From the NCBI RefSeq assembly GCF_030295385.1, contig NZ_AP027079.1, positions 2,046,001 through 2,110,000 on the forward strand: 64,000 bases of DNA. Direction: 5' to 3'. The position numbers and the translations under genes are program-made. The notes beneath the pieces are model-generated. The model did no database searches. It was not told where the DNA came from and saw only the letters and a list, made by a program, of their open reading frames with translations. Below, piece after piece: positions 45,353 through 54,852 of the stretch. The stretch is from Geothrix oryzae. Its GTDB lineage: Bacteria > Acidobacteriota > Holophagae > Holophagales > Holophagaceae. How positions within the stretch are numbered: position 1 is the first letter of the stretch; every line of letters starts with the position of its first letter.

Positions 45353-46987
45353 GTGAGTGAGATGACTTTTGCGGCCCTCGGCTGCAGCGAAGCCCTGTTG
45401 GCCGCCCTGGCCAAGCGCGGTTTCGAGACCCCCATGCCCGTCCAGGCCCAGACCATCAAGCCGGGCCTCGAAGGCCGCGACCTGCTGGTGCAGAGCCGCA
45501 CCGGGTCCGGCAAGACCCTGGCTTTCGGCCTGCCCCTGCTGCAGCGCCTGTCGGACGAGCGCCACACCCAGGCCCTCATCCTCGCCCCCACGCGCGAGCT
45601 GGCCCAGCAGGTGGGCGCCGAGCTGCACACCCTCGTGCCCAAGCTGCCCATCGCCAACCTCGTCGGCGGCGTGGCCTACCCGCCCCAGCTCCGGGCCCTG
45701 CAGATGGGTTCGCCCGTGGTCGTGGGCACGCCGGGCCGGGTGAAGGACCACCTGGACCGCGGCACCCTCGACCTGAGCCGCGTGAGCATGATCGTCCTCG
45801 ACGAGTGCGACGAGATGCTGAACATGGGCTTCCTCGAGGATGTGGAGACCATCCTCGCCAAGGTGCCCGCCGGCCCGCAGACCTACCTGTTCTCAGCCAC
45901 CCTGCCCGTCCCCATCGCCAAGCTGGCCAAGCGGTTCCTCAAGGATCCCGTGCAGATCCAGCTGGCCGAGGCGGGCGAGTCCGCCGTCCACGCCGACATC
46001 GCCCACACGCCCGTGCTGGTGCCCGATCACCAGCAAGTGCGGGCGCTCGTGAACCTGCTGCTCCGCGATCAGCCCAGCTCCGCGCTGATCTTCACCAAGA
46101 CCAAGGCCCAGACCGAGGAAGTCGCCGAGGAGCTGACGGTCTCGGGCCTGCCCGCGGCCTTCCTGCACGGCGACCTGGCCCAGGCCACCCGCACCCGCAT
46201 CCTGGGGCAATTCAAGGACGGCAAGCTGCGCTACCTGGTGGCCACGGATGTCGCGGCCCGCGGTCTGGACATCGAGGGCCTCCCCCTGGTGGTGCATGTG
46301 GGCATCCCCACCCAGCTCGAGAACTACATCCACCGCAGCGGCCGCACGGGCCGCGCCGGTGCCAAGGGCACCAGCCTGGCCCTGGTGGGCTGGAAGGAGA
46401 GCCGCATCCTGCTGGCCTGGGGCCGCCGGGGCGGCCTCAAGCTCGACTGGCGCGCCGTGCCCACGCCCGCGGAGATCCGCGAGGCCCAGACCGCCAAGCT
46501 CCTGGAGGGCATCCAGGGCGCCGCCAGCGCGGCCCTGCTCAGCCAGGCCGCCCAACTACTGAAGGATGCCGATCCCGTTCGCCTGGTGGCGGGCCTGCTG
46601 GGCCTGGTCCAGTCCGAACAGTCCGCCGGTTTCGACCTGCCCAATGAGCCCGAGCGCAAGGCCAAGCCCCGCTTCGACTCACCCCGCGAGCGCAAGGAGG
46701 GCGGCCCCCGCCCCCAGCGAACCTATGCCGAACGCGCGGCGGCGCGCGGGACCGAACGCGCCCCTTACGGCGACGGCGCCCGCCCCGATTCCACCTTCTC
46801 CAAGACCCGTCCCGACGGCAGCTTCAAACCCCGCCGCGACTTCGAGGACAAGCCCCGTCCCTATGTGAAGCCGAAGGCTGACGCCCCCTCGGGCCCGCGC
46901 AAGACCTGGGAGGACCGCCCCGCCGCCAAGGACGCGCCGCGCCCCTGGAAGACGGCCCCCGCGAAGACCTGGAAGAAGAAGGGCTGA
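45353..46987 (+). CDS. DEAD-box family RNA helicase with DECD motif
   Basis: A 544-residue ATP-dependent RNA helicase. The order is normal: Q motif region, Walker A SRTGSGKT, PTRELAQQ (Ia), VGTPGRV, motif II as LDECDEML, SAT in LFSATLP, ALIFTKTKAQTE, VATDVAARGLDI, and HRSGRTGRAG. Motif II reads DECD instead of DEAD, as in eukaryotic UAP56/Sub2. The C-terminal ~110 residues are rich in Arg, Lys, Pro, Asp and Gly and likely bind RNA. The GTG at 45353 has GGGAG 7 bases upstream; ATG at 45362 is in frame. Confidence 0.93.
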   Translation: MSEMTFAALGCSEALLAALAKRGFETPMPVQAQTIKPGLEGRDLLVQSRTGSGKTLAFGLPLLQRLSDERHTQALILAPTRELAQQVGAELHTLVPKLPIANLVGGVAYPPQLRALQMGSPVVVGTPGRVKDHLDRGTLDLSRVSMIVLDECDEMLNMGFLEDVETILAKVPAGPQTYLFSATLPVPIAKLAKRFLKDPVQIQLAEAGESAVHADIAHTPVLVPDHQQVRALVNLLLRDQPSSALIFTKTKAQTEEVAEELTVSGLPAAFLHGDLAQATRTRILGQFKDGKLRYLVATDVAARGLDIEGLPLVVHVGIPTQLENYIHRSGRTGRAGAKGTSLALVGWKESRILLAWGRRGGLKLDWRAVPTPAEIREAQTAKLLEGIQGAASAALLSQAAQLLKDADPVRLVAGLLGLVQSEQSAGFDLPNEPERKAKPRFDSPRERKEGGPRPQRTYAERAAARGTERAPYGDGARPDSTFSKTRPDGSFKPRRDFEDKPRPYVKPKADAPSGPRKTWEDRPAAKDAPRPWKTAPAKTWKKKG

Positions 46988-46999
46988 GCTGACCCCAGC

Positions 47000-47033
47000 G
47001 ACTCGACCCGGCGCCGCTCAGCGGCGCCGAGTC
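47000..47033. terminator. Bidirectional hairpin between convergent genes
   Basis: CGGCGCCGCT (47009-47018) and AGCGGCGCCG (47020-47029) form a 10-bp stem with outer GACTCG / CGAGTC arms (47000-47005, 47028-47033). It sits between the helicase stop (46987) and overlaps the stop codon of the convergent barrel gene. There is no U-tract, so it may act as a transcript 3'-end block. Confidence 0.5.
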
Positions 47034-48343
47034 AGCGTATAGACCGCCTCCACCCGGAAGAAGCGCCCGGCGTCCCGGCCCGCGTAGAAAGTGCCCGGAT
47101 CCAGACGCTCCCAGAGCAGGTGGCCCTGCCAGCGGTCCGTCAGCGTGAGATCCACCCGCGCTTCGAGGAGCCGCCCCCGACCCAGGCCCGGCGCGAAGAC
47201 GGCTCCCCTGGCCGTGGCGGGCTCAAAGGCCCGGAGCCAGAAGGCGCTGGCCCGCAACCCCAGGCGAGCGTGGGGCCAGGCCTGCACCGTGGCCTCCCAC
47301 ATCCGCAGGTTCGACCAGCTGGCCACGCCCGCCTCCGGCACCTGGCTATAGACATAGAGTTCGCTCCACTTCGGCCAGCGACTGAAGAGCGGGTCCCAAC
47401 CCTCGCGGGCGGGCGTGGCGGGATCGTCCCCGGAAAGCCCCACCCAGCCGAGGGTCACCTCGGGGCGCAGGGAATGCTCGAAGGCGCGCGTGACCTTCGC
47501 CTGCGCCCCCCAGGCACGAATGGTGGAAGATGGCTCCGAGGTGCCGGGGTGGCCTTCCTGTCGCCCGGATTGGAGCGCCCCTTCGGCGGTCACCGTCAGG
47601 CCCCGGGCCAGGGGTTCGGATAGCCGTGCCCCCAGCGTCTCGACCCGGCGATCCGGGGTGAAGAGGGGATCCGCCGAGGCGCGGACATCGCGGCGCTCGG
47701 TCTTGTGGAAGGCGTAGGCCTGGAGGTCCCGGCCCGCCTTCCGCCAGGTCGCGTAGACCCCGAGGGCGGCCTCGTCCCGCTCGTTCAGCAGCTGCCGTTC
47801 CTTCGGGTTCCCAGATTCGTTCAGGCGCGGCAGGTAGCGGTCCTTGAACGGATCCGAGATGGCGAGCAGCTCGACCTTCAGGTCTCCCGAGGTCCAGGCG
47901 AGGTCCAGCGCATTGACATACGCCGCGCGACTCCCGTCCAGGGCCCCGCCATCCCAGAGCACGAACCCATCCCCACGCATGAGGGTCTGACGCCCCGCCC
48001 GCAGCGACCAGGCCGATCCCGGGTGCCAGTCCAGGTAGAAGGTCTCGAAGGCCACTTCGCGGCCATGGACCGCCTGATCCGGTCGGACCAGCTTCCGGTT
48101 CTCGTTCACCAGCCCCGCCGCGAAGGTGAAGTCCCGGCCGACGGGCACCAGCGCCCAGAGCCTCGTCCGGAAGCGGTACTGGATCCGCTCATCCGGCGTG
48201 GCCGTCCGGTGGTCGGTCAGGTTGTCCCAGGATTCCGAGCGCACCCGCTCCTGGAACCCGAACTCCAGCCTGGAGGGCGGTTCCTGGGCCAGCAACGGGC
48301 CGGCGCTGAGGCAGAGAATGGACAGGGCTCGGGCCAGGGACAC
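47018..48343 (-). CDS. Outer-membrane beta-barrel protein (alginate-export-like)
   Basis: A 441-residue protein. Residues 1-19 (MSLARALSILCLSAGPLLA) are a signal peptide with a cleavage site at LAQE. The remainder has alternating aromatic and polar residues typical of barrel strands, including RLWALVPVGRDFTFAAGL, FYLDWHPGSAWSLRAGRQTLMRGDGF (seen in AlgE-like barrels), and it ends RRFFRVEAVYTLTRRR-like with a barrel-terminal strand. GTG at 48343 is the start, with GGAG upstream. Substrate unknown. Confidence 0.8.
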   Translation of the reverse strand: MSLARALSILCLSAGPLLAQEPPSRLEFGFQERVRSESWDNLTDHRTATPDERIQYRFRTRLWALVPVGRDFTFAAGLVNENRKLVRPDQAVHGREVAFETFYLDWHPGSAWSLRAGRQTLMRGDGFVLWDGGALDGSRAAYVNALDLAWTSGDLKVELLAISDPFKDRYLPRLNESGNPKERQLLNERDEAALGVYATWRKAGRDLQAYAFHKTERRDVRASADPLFTPDRRVETLGARLSEPLARGLTVTAEGALQSGRQEGHPGTSEPSSTIRAWGAQAKVTRAFEHSLRPEVTLGWVGLSGDDPATPAREGWDPLFSRWPKWSELYVYSQVPEAGVASWSNLRMWEATVQAWPHARLGLRASAFWLRAFEPATARGAVFAPGLGRGRLLEARVDLTLTDRWQGHLLWERLDPGTFYAGRDAGRFFRVEAVYTLTRRR

Positions 48344-48434
48344 AGTGCGCTCCAGCCCTTCAGCATCGCAAACCTAAGCCGTAGTCCCCGTCACAAGGTG
48401 GCGGGGGCATGGGAAATTAGGCCTGGACGAGGGG

Positions 48435-50915
48435 CTAGGCGTTCGGATCGCTGGCGCCCAGGTCCACGGGCTTGGGTTCCTCCACGGGCTTGGGGCGGCC
48501 CCAGATGCGAACCTCCACCGGCTGGCCGTTGGCCTTGTCACGGGCCTCCCGCACCTTCTGGATGGCCTCGGCGTCACTGCCGGACCGGGGCGCCGTGCCG
48601 GGCTTGAAGGCCAGGTGCAGCACCCGGTCGGAGGTGGCGGAGGTCGCCAAGAGGCCGGTATAGCGGTCCACATCGGCCCATTCCATGCCCTCCGGAGCCT
48701 GGAATTCCTCCCGCGGAGTGGTGGGGAGGGCCGCCTTCATGAAGTCGATCCAGATGGGCAGGGCCACCTTGGCGCCGTCGGCCCCGCGGAAGATGGTCTT
48801 CTTCTCGTCCAGACCCACCCACACGCCGCACACCACGCGGGTGGAGAAGCCGATGAACCAGCCGTCGGTGTGGTCGTCGGTGGTGCCGGTCTTGCCCGCC
48901 ACGGGCCAGCCCACCTCGTTGCTGCGGGCGCCGGTGCCGCTGGTGGCCACGCCCTGGAGGCACTGGATGAGCTGGAAGGTGCTCTGCGGATCCAACACCT
49001 GCTCCGTGGCGCTGCCGCCGTGGCTCTCCAGCACGCGGCCGTTGCGGTCCACCACCTTCTTGATCAGGAAGGGCGCAGGCGACTGCAGTCCGCCGTTGGC
49101 GATGGTGGCGTAACCGCGCACCATCTCCTTCAGGGTGAGGTCGGCCGACCCGAGGGCCATGCTGGGATAGGGCGGGATGGTGCCGGTGATGCCGCACTTC
49201 CGCGCGAAATCGATGACATTCAGGACGCCGACATCATCCAGCGTGCGGACCGCCGGCACATTGCGCGAATCGCGCAGGGCTTCCCAGATGGGGATGGGCC
49301 CCCAGAAATCGCGCTCGTAGTTCTTGGGCTCGTAGGGCTTCACATTGGAACGCAGGGGCTTGAATTCCGAGGTGCCGTCCGGATTCGTGACCGTGAGGAA
49401 ATCCACGGTGTCGAGGAACCGCGTGGGCACATCCTGGACCATGGTGGCGGGTGTCTTTCCGGCCGTGAAGGCGGCGCCGTACACGAAGGCCTTCATGGTG
49501 GAACCCACCTGCCGCAGGGCCTGGGTGGTGCGGTTGAACTTGGAGCGGTTGAAGTCGTAGCCGCCCACCATGGCGCGGATCTCGCCGGTCTTGGGATCCA
49601 CCGCCAGGAGAGAGCCCTCCACCGAGGGGTCCTGATCCAGTTCCAGCGTCTTCGGCGTGCCATCCTCCGCGGTCTTCACCGTGAAGAGCGGCGCGGCGCC
49701 CCGGGGCAGCAGCTTCTGGAGATCCTTGCCGGCCCAGGCGAAGGCGGTGTCGGGTACTTCGAGGGTGGCCTTGCCGATGCGCACCTGCGCCTTGCCGCCC
49801 TTCCAGCCGAGGATGACGCCTCGGACGCCGTCGCCCGGCTCGAGGTAGCGCTTCCAGCCGTTCAGCTGGGTGGTCTCGGGGTCCGTGACGAACTGCACCC
49901 CCTCCTTGCGGAAGCCTCGGCGGCGGTCCACGGCCTTGACGCCGGCCCGCACCGCATCATTGGCCGATTCCTGCCAGAAGCTGTCCAGCGTGGTGGTGAC
50001 CTCCAGACCGCCGTTCAGCACCTGCTCGCGGCCGTATTTCTCGTAGAGATACTTGCGGACCTCTTCCACCGCGTAGGGAGCCACGGCCTCCTCGTGGGCG
50101 TTCTCCCGGGCGAGGCGGATGGGCCGCTCCAGGAGCAGGCTCGCCTCCTGGGGTTTCAGGTAGCCTTCCTTGGCCATGCGGATGACCACATGGTCCCGCC
50201 GGCTCCGCACCAGCCGGCGGATCGCCGGGTCGTTGGAGTAGGGGTTGTAGTAGGCGGGGTTGTTGATGATGCCGGCCAGGAGGATGCACTCCTCCACATT
50301 CAGCTGCGGGGCGCTCTTCCCGAAGTAGAACTGCGCGGCCACTTCGATGCCGTACCGGGTGCCGCCGAACCACACCTCGTTGGCGTACATCTCCATGATC
50401 TGCTTCTTGGAGTAAGCCTTCTCCAGCTTGCGGGCGAGGATGATCTCCTTGAGCTTGCGGTCCAGGCGCTTCTGCCGCTTGGCCGTCACGGTGCGGATGA
50501 GCTGCATGGTGAGGGTGGAGCCGCCCTCGCGGCGGCGGCCGAAACTGGCGACGAAGTTCCAACCGGCGCGGGCGATGCCCCGCCCCGAGACGCCGCTGTG
50601 CCCCCAGAAGTCGGCATCCTCCGTGGCCACCACGGCGTTGACGAAGGCCTTGGGGATGTCCCCGTAGGGGATCACCACGCGGTGCTCCTCGGCGAAGATG
50701 CCGATGACATTGCCGTTCTGATCCAGCACCTTGGTGATGGTCTTGGGCACCCGCAGGGCGAACAGCGTGAGGAAGCTGTCGGCATCGCGGGACAGCACGG
50801 ACCAGGACACAGCGAAGGCCGCAGCGCCCACGGCGATGACGGCGGCCGTGGCCACGAGGGCCCGGCGCAGCCAGTGGCGGGAGAGGATGGAGGAGGTCGC
50901 CGACGCGGAAGCCAT
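48435..50915 (-). CDS. Penicillin-binding protein 1A (bifunctional PBP)
   Basis: An 826-residue class A PBP that polymerises glycan strands and crosslinks peptidoglycan. One N-terminal membrane helix (about 18-40), then the glycosyltransferase domain with the catalytic Glu in VVATEDADFWGHSG and EGGSTLTMQLIR, and the transpeptidase domain with SxxK in VGSTMKAF, SxN in DSRNVPAV and KTGTT in VAGKTGTTDDHTDG. ATG at 50915 is chosen; ATG at 50945 in frame is possible. It is divergent from nadK, with 28 bases between starts. Confidence 0.95.
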   Translation of the reverse strand: MASASATSSILSRHWLRRALVATAAVIAVGAAAFAVSWSVLSRDADSFLTLFALRVPKTITKVLDQNGNVIGIFAEEHRVVIPYGDIPKAFVNAVVATEDADFWGHSGVSGRGIARAGWNFVASFGRRREGGSTLTMQLIRTVTAKRQKRLDRKLKEIILARKLEKAYSKKQIMEMYANEVWFGGTRYGIEVAAQFYFGKSAPQLNVEECILLAGIINNPAYYNPYSNDPAIRRLVRSRRDHVVIRMAKEGYLKPQEASLLLERPIRLARENAHEEAVAPYAVEEVRKYLYEKYGREQVLNGGLEVTTTLDSFWQESANDAVRAGVKAVDRRRGFRKEGVQFVTDPETTQLNGWKRYLEPGDGVRGVILGWKGGKAQVRIGKATLEVPDTAFAWAGKDLQKLLPRGAAPLFTVKTAEDGTPKTLELDQDPSVEGSLLAVDPKTGEIRAMVGGYDFNRSKFNRTTQALRQVGSTMKAFVYGAAFTAGKTPATMVQDVPTRFLDTVDFLTVTNPDGTSEFKPLRSNVKPYEPKNYERDFWGPIPIWEALRDSRNVPAVRTLDDVGVLNVIDFARKCGITGTIPPYPSMALGSADLTLKEMVRGYATIANGGLQSPAPFLIKKVVDRNGRVLESHGGSATEQVLDPQSTFQLIQCLQGVATSGTGARSNEVGWPVAGKTGTTDDHTDGWFIGFSTRVVCGVWVGLDEKKTIFRGADGAKVALPIWIDFMKAALPTTPREEFQAPEGMEWADVDRYTGLLATSATSDRVLHLAFKPGTAPRSGSDAEAIQKVREARDKANGQPVEVRIWGRPKPVEEPKPVDLGASDPNA

Positions 50916-50943
50916 GCCCCAAGGATAGCGGTAGAGTGATGCC

Positions 50944-51822
50944 ATGCCCCAGCGACTGATCCTCGTGGCCAAGGTCAAATCCCCGCACCTGGGGTCCACC
51001 CTGCGCGAAGCGCTGCCCCCCTTCCTGGAGCGGGGCTGGACCGTGACCGGCGAGCGGGCCCTGGCCGAACCCTGGGCCATGGCGGGGCTGGACCCGGCGC
51101 GGCTCACCCTCGATGAGGAGCTGGGCGCCTCCCAGCCGCCCGCGGCCCTCTGCCTCGTGCTGGGTGGCGATGGCACGCTGCTCCATGCGGCCCGCCGCGT
51201 GGGCCTGCGGGGCACCCCGATCCTGGGCATCAACCTGGGTTCCCTGGGCTTCCTCACGGCCCACCCCGTCGAGGGCGCGCGCGCGGCTGTCGAGGCCTTC
51301 CTCGCCGGCTCGCTCCTGCCCGATGTGCGGCCCATGCTGGAAGCCGAGCTGTGGCGGGGGGACGAACTGTTGGCGCGCCACACCGTTCTGAACGACGCCG
51401 TCGTGGCCAAGGGCGCCCTCGCCCGCATCATGGACATGCACCTGCGGGTGGGCGCGCAGGACGCCGGCCCCATCAAGGCCGACGGGCTCATCGTGGCCAC
51501 GCCCACGGGCTCCACGGCCTACGCCCTGTCCGCCGGCGGCCCCATCCTCCATCCCAGCCTCGAGGCCTTCGTCATCGCCCCCATCTGCCCGCACACCCTG
51601 ACCCTGCGTCCCTCGGTGGTGCCCGCCGACCGCCCCATCTCGATCACCCTCGAAGAGGCCGAGGACGCCCACCTCACCCTGGATGGCCAGGTGGGCCTCA
51701 AACTGCTGCCCGGCGACCAGGTGCGCCTGCGCCAGGCCGAGGCCAGGATCACGCTGCTCCAGCAGCCCGGCCTCGATTTCTTCGCCCTGCTCCAGCAGAA
51801 GCTGCACTGGGGAGACCGGTAG
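50944..51822 (+). CDS. nadK: NAD kinase
   Basis: NadK phosphorylates NAD+ to NADP+. The 292-residue protein has the GGDGTLLHAARR motif near residue 74, GINLGSLGFL, and the NAD-binding IKADGLIVATPTGSTAYALSAGGPI (landmarks VATPTGSTAY and SAGGPI). The start is set by the family length; the next ATG at 50939 is out of frame. Divergent from the PBP gene. Confidence 0.95.
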   Translation: MPQRLILVAKVKSPHLGSTLREALPPFLERGWTVTGERALAEPWAMAGLDPARLTLDEELGASQPPAALCLVLGGDGTLLHAARRVGLRGTPILGINLGSLGFLTAHPVEGARAAVEAFLAGSLLPDVRPMLEAELWRGDELLARHTVLNDAVVAKGALARIMDMHLRVGAQDAGPIKADGLIVATPTGSTAYALSAGGPILHPSLEAFVIAPICPHTLTLRPSVVPADRPISITLEEAEDAHLTLDGQVGLKLLPGDQVRLRQAEARITLLQQPGLDFFALLQQKLHWGDR

Positions 51823-51846
51823 GGTCAGCCTCCCGGCTCCAAGCCT

Positions 51847-51903
51847 GCGGTCTGCCCCCCACAGACCGCCCACCCCGGGGCCCATTCCCGACCTTTTGGT
51901 CGG
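51847..51903 (+). terminator. Two tandem hairpins after nadK
   Basis: GCGGTCTG (51847-51854) / CAGACCGC (51862-51869) and CCGACC (51888-51893) / GGTCGG (51898-51903) form two stem-loops 25-80 bases past the nadK stop. The second has a UUUU loop. Neither is followed by a U-tract; together they mark a likely transcript end before the oxidoreductase operon. Confidence 0.5.
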
Positions 51904-51999
51904 CGGTGGTCTGCGATCCAGCCCGCTTGTGACCACGCGCACATGGGGCGGGCCTGACACTTCCCCCAAGTAGGACCTGCGTCCCTGCATGGAGTTTCC

Positions 52000-53400
52000 A
52001 TGGCTCTCAAAGAACGACCCAAACCCTTTCTGCTGCCGGAGTATTGCAAGGGCTGCGGCCGGTGCCTCGACGCCTGCGCCAAGGACTGCATCACGCTCAG
52101 CGACCAGATCAACCCCCTGACGGGCCTGGTGCCCGTGGAGCTGGACCTGGCCAACTGCAACGCCTGCGGTCTGTGCATGGACGCCTGCCCCGAGCCCTAC
52201 GGCCTGCGCCCCGCCCATGAGGGCGAGATCCAGGACTTCGAACTCGAGGATCCGGCCAAGCTCTTCGGTGTGAAGCCCAGCGATGCGCCCGAGCCCATCG
52301 ATCTGCCTTCCGAAGTCCTGCCCCTGCCCCGCACGGAGCCCCTGGTCATCAAGGGCACCTACGCGTCGGCCCTGGGCGCCCTGCTGGCCGGTTGCCGCCA
52401 TGTCTACGGCTACCCCATCACCCCCTCCACCGAGGGCGCCGAGCTGATGGCCAAGTTCCTGCCCAAGCTCGACGGCACCTTCATCCAGGCCGTCAGCGAA
52501 GTGGCCACGGTGAACATGATGTACGGCACCGCCGGCGCGGGGCTGCCCACCATGACCTTCACCTCCTCGCCGGGCTTCAGCCTGATGCTGGAAGGCGTCT
52601 CCTACATGATCGGCGCCGAACTGCCGGGCGTCTTCGTGGATGTCATGCGCGGCGGGCCGGGCCTGGGCAACATCGCTCCCGAGCAGTCCGACATCAAGCT
52701 GGCCTGCCACGGCCTGGGCCACGGCAACACCCACGCCATTACCCTGGCCCCTGCCACGCCCCAGGAGATGCTCGACCTCACCATCCTGGCCTTCGAGCTG
52801 AGCTTCAAGTACCGCAACCCCGTGATCCTGCTGGGCGACGGCTACCTGGGCCAGATGACGGGCAAGGTGCAGCTGCCCGAGACCATGATCAAGCCCGGCA
52901 TTCCCAAGTGGGCGGTCTACGGCGATGCCATGCACCGCAAGAATGTCATCACCTCGATCTTCCTCACGGAGACCGATCTCGAGGCGCACAATGTGCACCT
53001 CAATGCGAAGTACGAGGCCATGAAGGTCGAGGCGCGCTCCGAATCCTTCCTGTGCGACGACGCCGAAGTGGTCCTCATCGCCTGCAACACGCCGGCCCGC
53101 ACGGCCAAGGGCGCCGTGCAGGACCTGCGCAACCAGGGCGTCAAGGCCGGCCTCTTCCGGCCCATCACCCTCTGGCCCTTCCCCGTGGAAGAGCTGAAGA
53201 AGGCCATCCACGGCACCCAGCGCATCGTGGTGGTCGAGGCCAGCGCCGGGCAGCTGGAGGATGAGGTGCGCCTCGCCCTCAGCAAGGCCGGCGTCCGTCA
53301 GTTCCCCGAGATCGAATCGGTCCGCCGCATGGGCGGCATCCTGCCCCAGCAGAGCGAGATCATGACCCGGGTCCTGGGTCAGAAGGAGGTGCTCGCATGA
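52000..53400 (+). CDS. 2-oxoacid:ferredoxin oxidoreductase, fused ferredoxin + alpha subunits
   Basis: A 466-residue protein. Residues 10-60 hold two [4Fe-4S] clusters (CKGCGRCLDAC and CNACGLCMDACP), equal to the small ferredoxin (delta) subunit. From about residue 100 it is the alpha (pyrimidine domain) subunit: GCRHVYGYPITPSTE, AVSEVATVNMMYGTAGAG and MRGGPGLGNIAPEQSD. Such enzymes (KGOR, VOR, POR) oxidise 2-oxoacids to acyl-CoA, reducing ferredoxin. Overlaps the next gene by 4 bases. The substrate may be 2-oxoglutarate or a branched-chain 2-oxoacid. Confidence 0.9.
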   Translation: MALKERPKPFLLPEYCKGCGRCLDACAKDCITLSDQINPLTGLVPVELDLANCNACGLCMDACPEPYGLRPAHEGEIQDFELEDPAKLFGVKPSDAPEPIDLPSEVLPLPRTEPLVIKGTYASALGALLAGCRHVYGYPITPSTEGAELMAKFLPKLDGTFIQAVSEVATVNMMYGTAGAGLPTMTFTSSPGFSLMLEGVSYMIGAELPGVFVDVMRGGPGLGNIAPEQSDIKLACHGLGHGNTHAITLAPATPQEMLDLTILAFELSFKYRNPVILLGDGYLGQMTGKVQLPETMIKPGIPKWAVYGDAMHRKNVITSIFLTETDLEAHNVHLNAKYEAMKVEARSESFLCDDAEVVLIACNTPARTAKGAVQDLRNQGVKAGLFRPITLWPFPVEELKKAIHGTQRIVVVEASAGQLEDEVRLALSKAGVRQFPEIESVRRMGGILPQQSEIMTRVLGQKEVLA

Positions 53401-54827
53401 GCAAGGCCAGCGTCTTCTACGACAAGTTCGAGCGCCACTCCCACGGCGAGGGCCTGAAGGGCCACGCCACCCACTACTGCCCCGGCTGCGGCCACGGGCT
53501 GGCCCACAAGTACCTGGCCGAGGCCATCGACGAGCTCGGCATCCAGGACCGCACGGTGGCCATCAGCCCCGTGGGCTGCTCCGTGTTCCTCTACTACTAC
53601 TTCGATGTGGGCAACAGCCAGGCCGCCCACGGCCGCGCCCCCGTGGTCGCCCTCGGCCACAAGTTCGCCAACCCCGAGAGCGTGGTCATCAGCTACCAGG
53701 GTGACGGCGACCTGGCCTCCATCGGCCTGGCCGAGACCATCGCCACCGCCCAGCTCGGCGCCCCCATCACCGTCATCTTCATCAACAACGCCATCTACGG
53801 CATGACCGGTGGCCAGATGGCCCCGACCACCCTGATGGGCCAGTCCAGCTCCACCAGCCCCGCGGGCCGCAACGAGTACAACGGCCAGCCCATGAAGATG
53901 GCCGAGATCATCGCGGGCCTCGACGGCCCCGTGTATGTGGAGCGCGTCGCGCTCTTCGACGCCAAGCAGCGCATCAAGGCCAAGAAGGCCATCCAGAAGG
54001 CCATCAAGCTCCAGGTGGAGGGCCGCGGCTACTCCTTCATCGAGGTGCTGGCCGAGTGCCCCACCCACCTGAAGATGGACCCCGAGGCCACCGCCAAGTG
54101 GGTCAAGGAGTGCATGGAGCCCGTCTATCCCCTCGGCGTGAAGAAGGACATCACCGTCGAGCCCTGGTTCAAGCGCAACCCGCCCTGCTTCAAGGGCGAG
54201 AAGCTCCTCAGCCTGGCCGGCGCCACCTCCGAGCACTCCGATCGCTTCTGCCAGGGCTTCCCCACCCACCTCGACGCCCAGGACATCTCGCTGAAGCTGG
54301 CGGGATCCGGTGGCGACGGCGCCCAGACCGCAGCCATGCTCATCGCCCGCGCCGCCATCAGCGAGGGCTTCGACGCCACCCACATCCCCAGCTACGGCCC
54401 CGAAAGCCGCGGCGGCACATCCTACGCCGATGTGCATGTGGCCAAGGACGAGGTGCTGAACCCGGGCTCCCCCGATCCCCAGGTGCTCATCGCCTTCAAC
54501 ACGCCCAGCCTCGTCAAGTTCGGCCCCACGGTCCGCAAGGGCGGCTTCGTGATCTACGACAGCTCCGTGGTCACGGAGGCCCCCGTGCTGGATCCCAGCA
54601 TCAAGGTCTTCCCCGTGCCCTTCACGGGCATCGCCACCGATCTGGGCAAGGCCGTGGTGAAGAACATCGTGGCCCTGGGCGCCCTGCAAGCCGCCACGGG
54701 CATCTTCCCCAAGGACACCCTCCTCACCGCCATCCGCGTGGCCCTGAAGGACAAGTGCGCCCTGATCCCCCTCAACGAAGAAGCTTTCGCCTGGGGCATC
54801 AAGTCGGTGGAAGCCCTCGACAAGTAG
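53397..54827 (+). CDS. 2-oxoacid:ferredoxin oxidoreductase, fused beta + gamma subunits
   Basis: A 476-residue protein. The N-terminal ~250 residues are the thiamine-diphosphate (beta) subunit: HYCPGCGHGL at 27-36, YQGDGDLASIG, and NNAIYGMTGGQMAPTT complete the ThDP site. From about residue 290 it is the gamma subunit, with LKLAGSGGDGAQTAAMLIARAAI, and SYGPESRGGTSYADV. It pairs with the upstream fused subunit to give a two-polypeptide enzyme. A small Cys protein follows 25 bases later. Confidence 0.9.
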   Translation: MSKASVFYDKFERHSHGEGLKGHATHYCPGCGHGLAHKYLAEAIDELGIQDRTVAISPVGCSVFLYYYFDVGNSQAAHGRAPVVALGHKFANPESVVISYQGDGDLASIGLAETIATAQLGAPITVIFINNAIYGMTGGQMAPTTLMGQSSSTSPAGRNEYNGQPMKMAEIIAGLDGPVYVERVALFDAKQRIKAKKAIQKAIKLQVEGRGYSFIEVLAECPTHLKMDPEATAKWVKECMEPVYPLGVKKDITVEPWFKRNPPCFKGEKLLSLAGATSEHSDRFCQGFPTHLDAQDISLKLAGSGGDGAQTAAMLIARAAISEGFDATHIPSYGPESRGGTSYADVHVAKDEVLNPGSPDPQVLIAFNTPSLVKFGPTVRKGGFVIYDSSVVTEAPVLDPSIKVFPVPFTGIATDLGKAVVKNIVALGALQAATGIFPKDTLLTAIRVALKDKCALIPLNEEAFAWGIKSVEALDK

Positions 54828-54852
54828 CTCGGCATCTCCCCCGGAGGCAGCC

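Noticed and set aside
48386-48406. Hairpin CCCCGTCAC/GTGGCGGGG after the PBP gene
   Set aside because: Short, with one mismatch in minus-strand RNA, and no U-tract; too weak for a terminator call.
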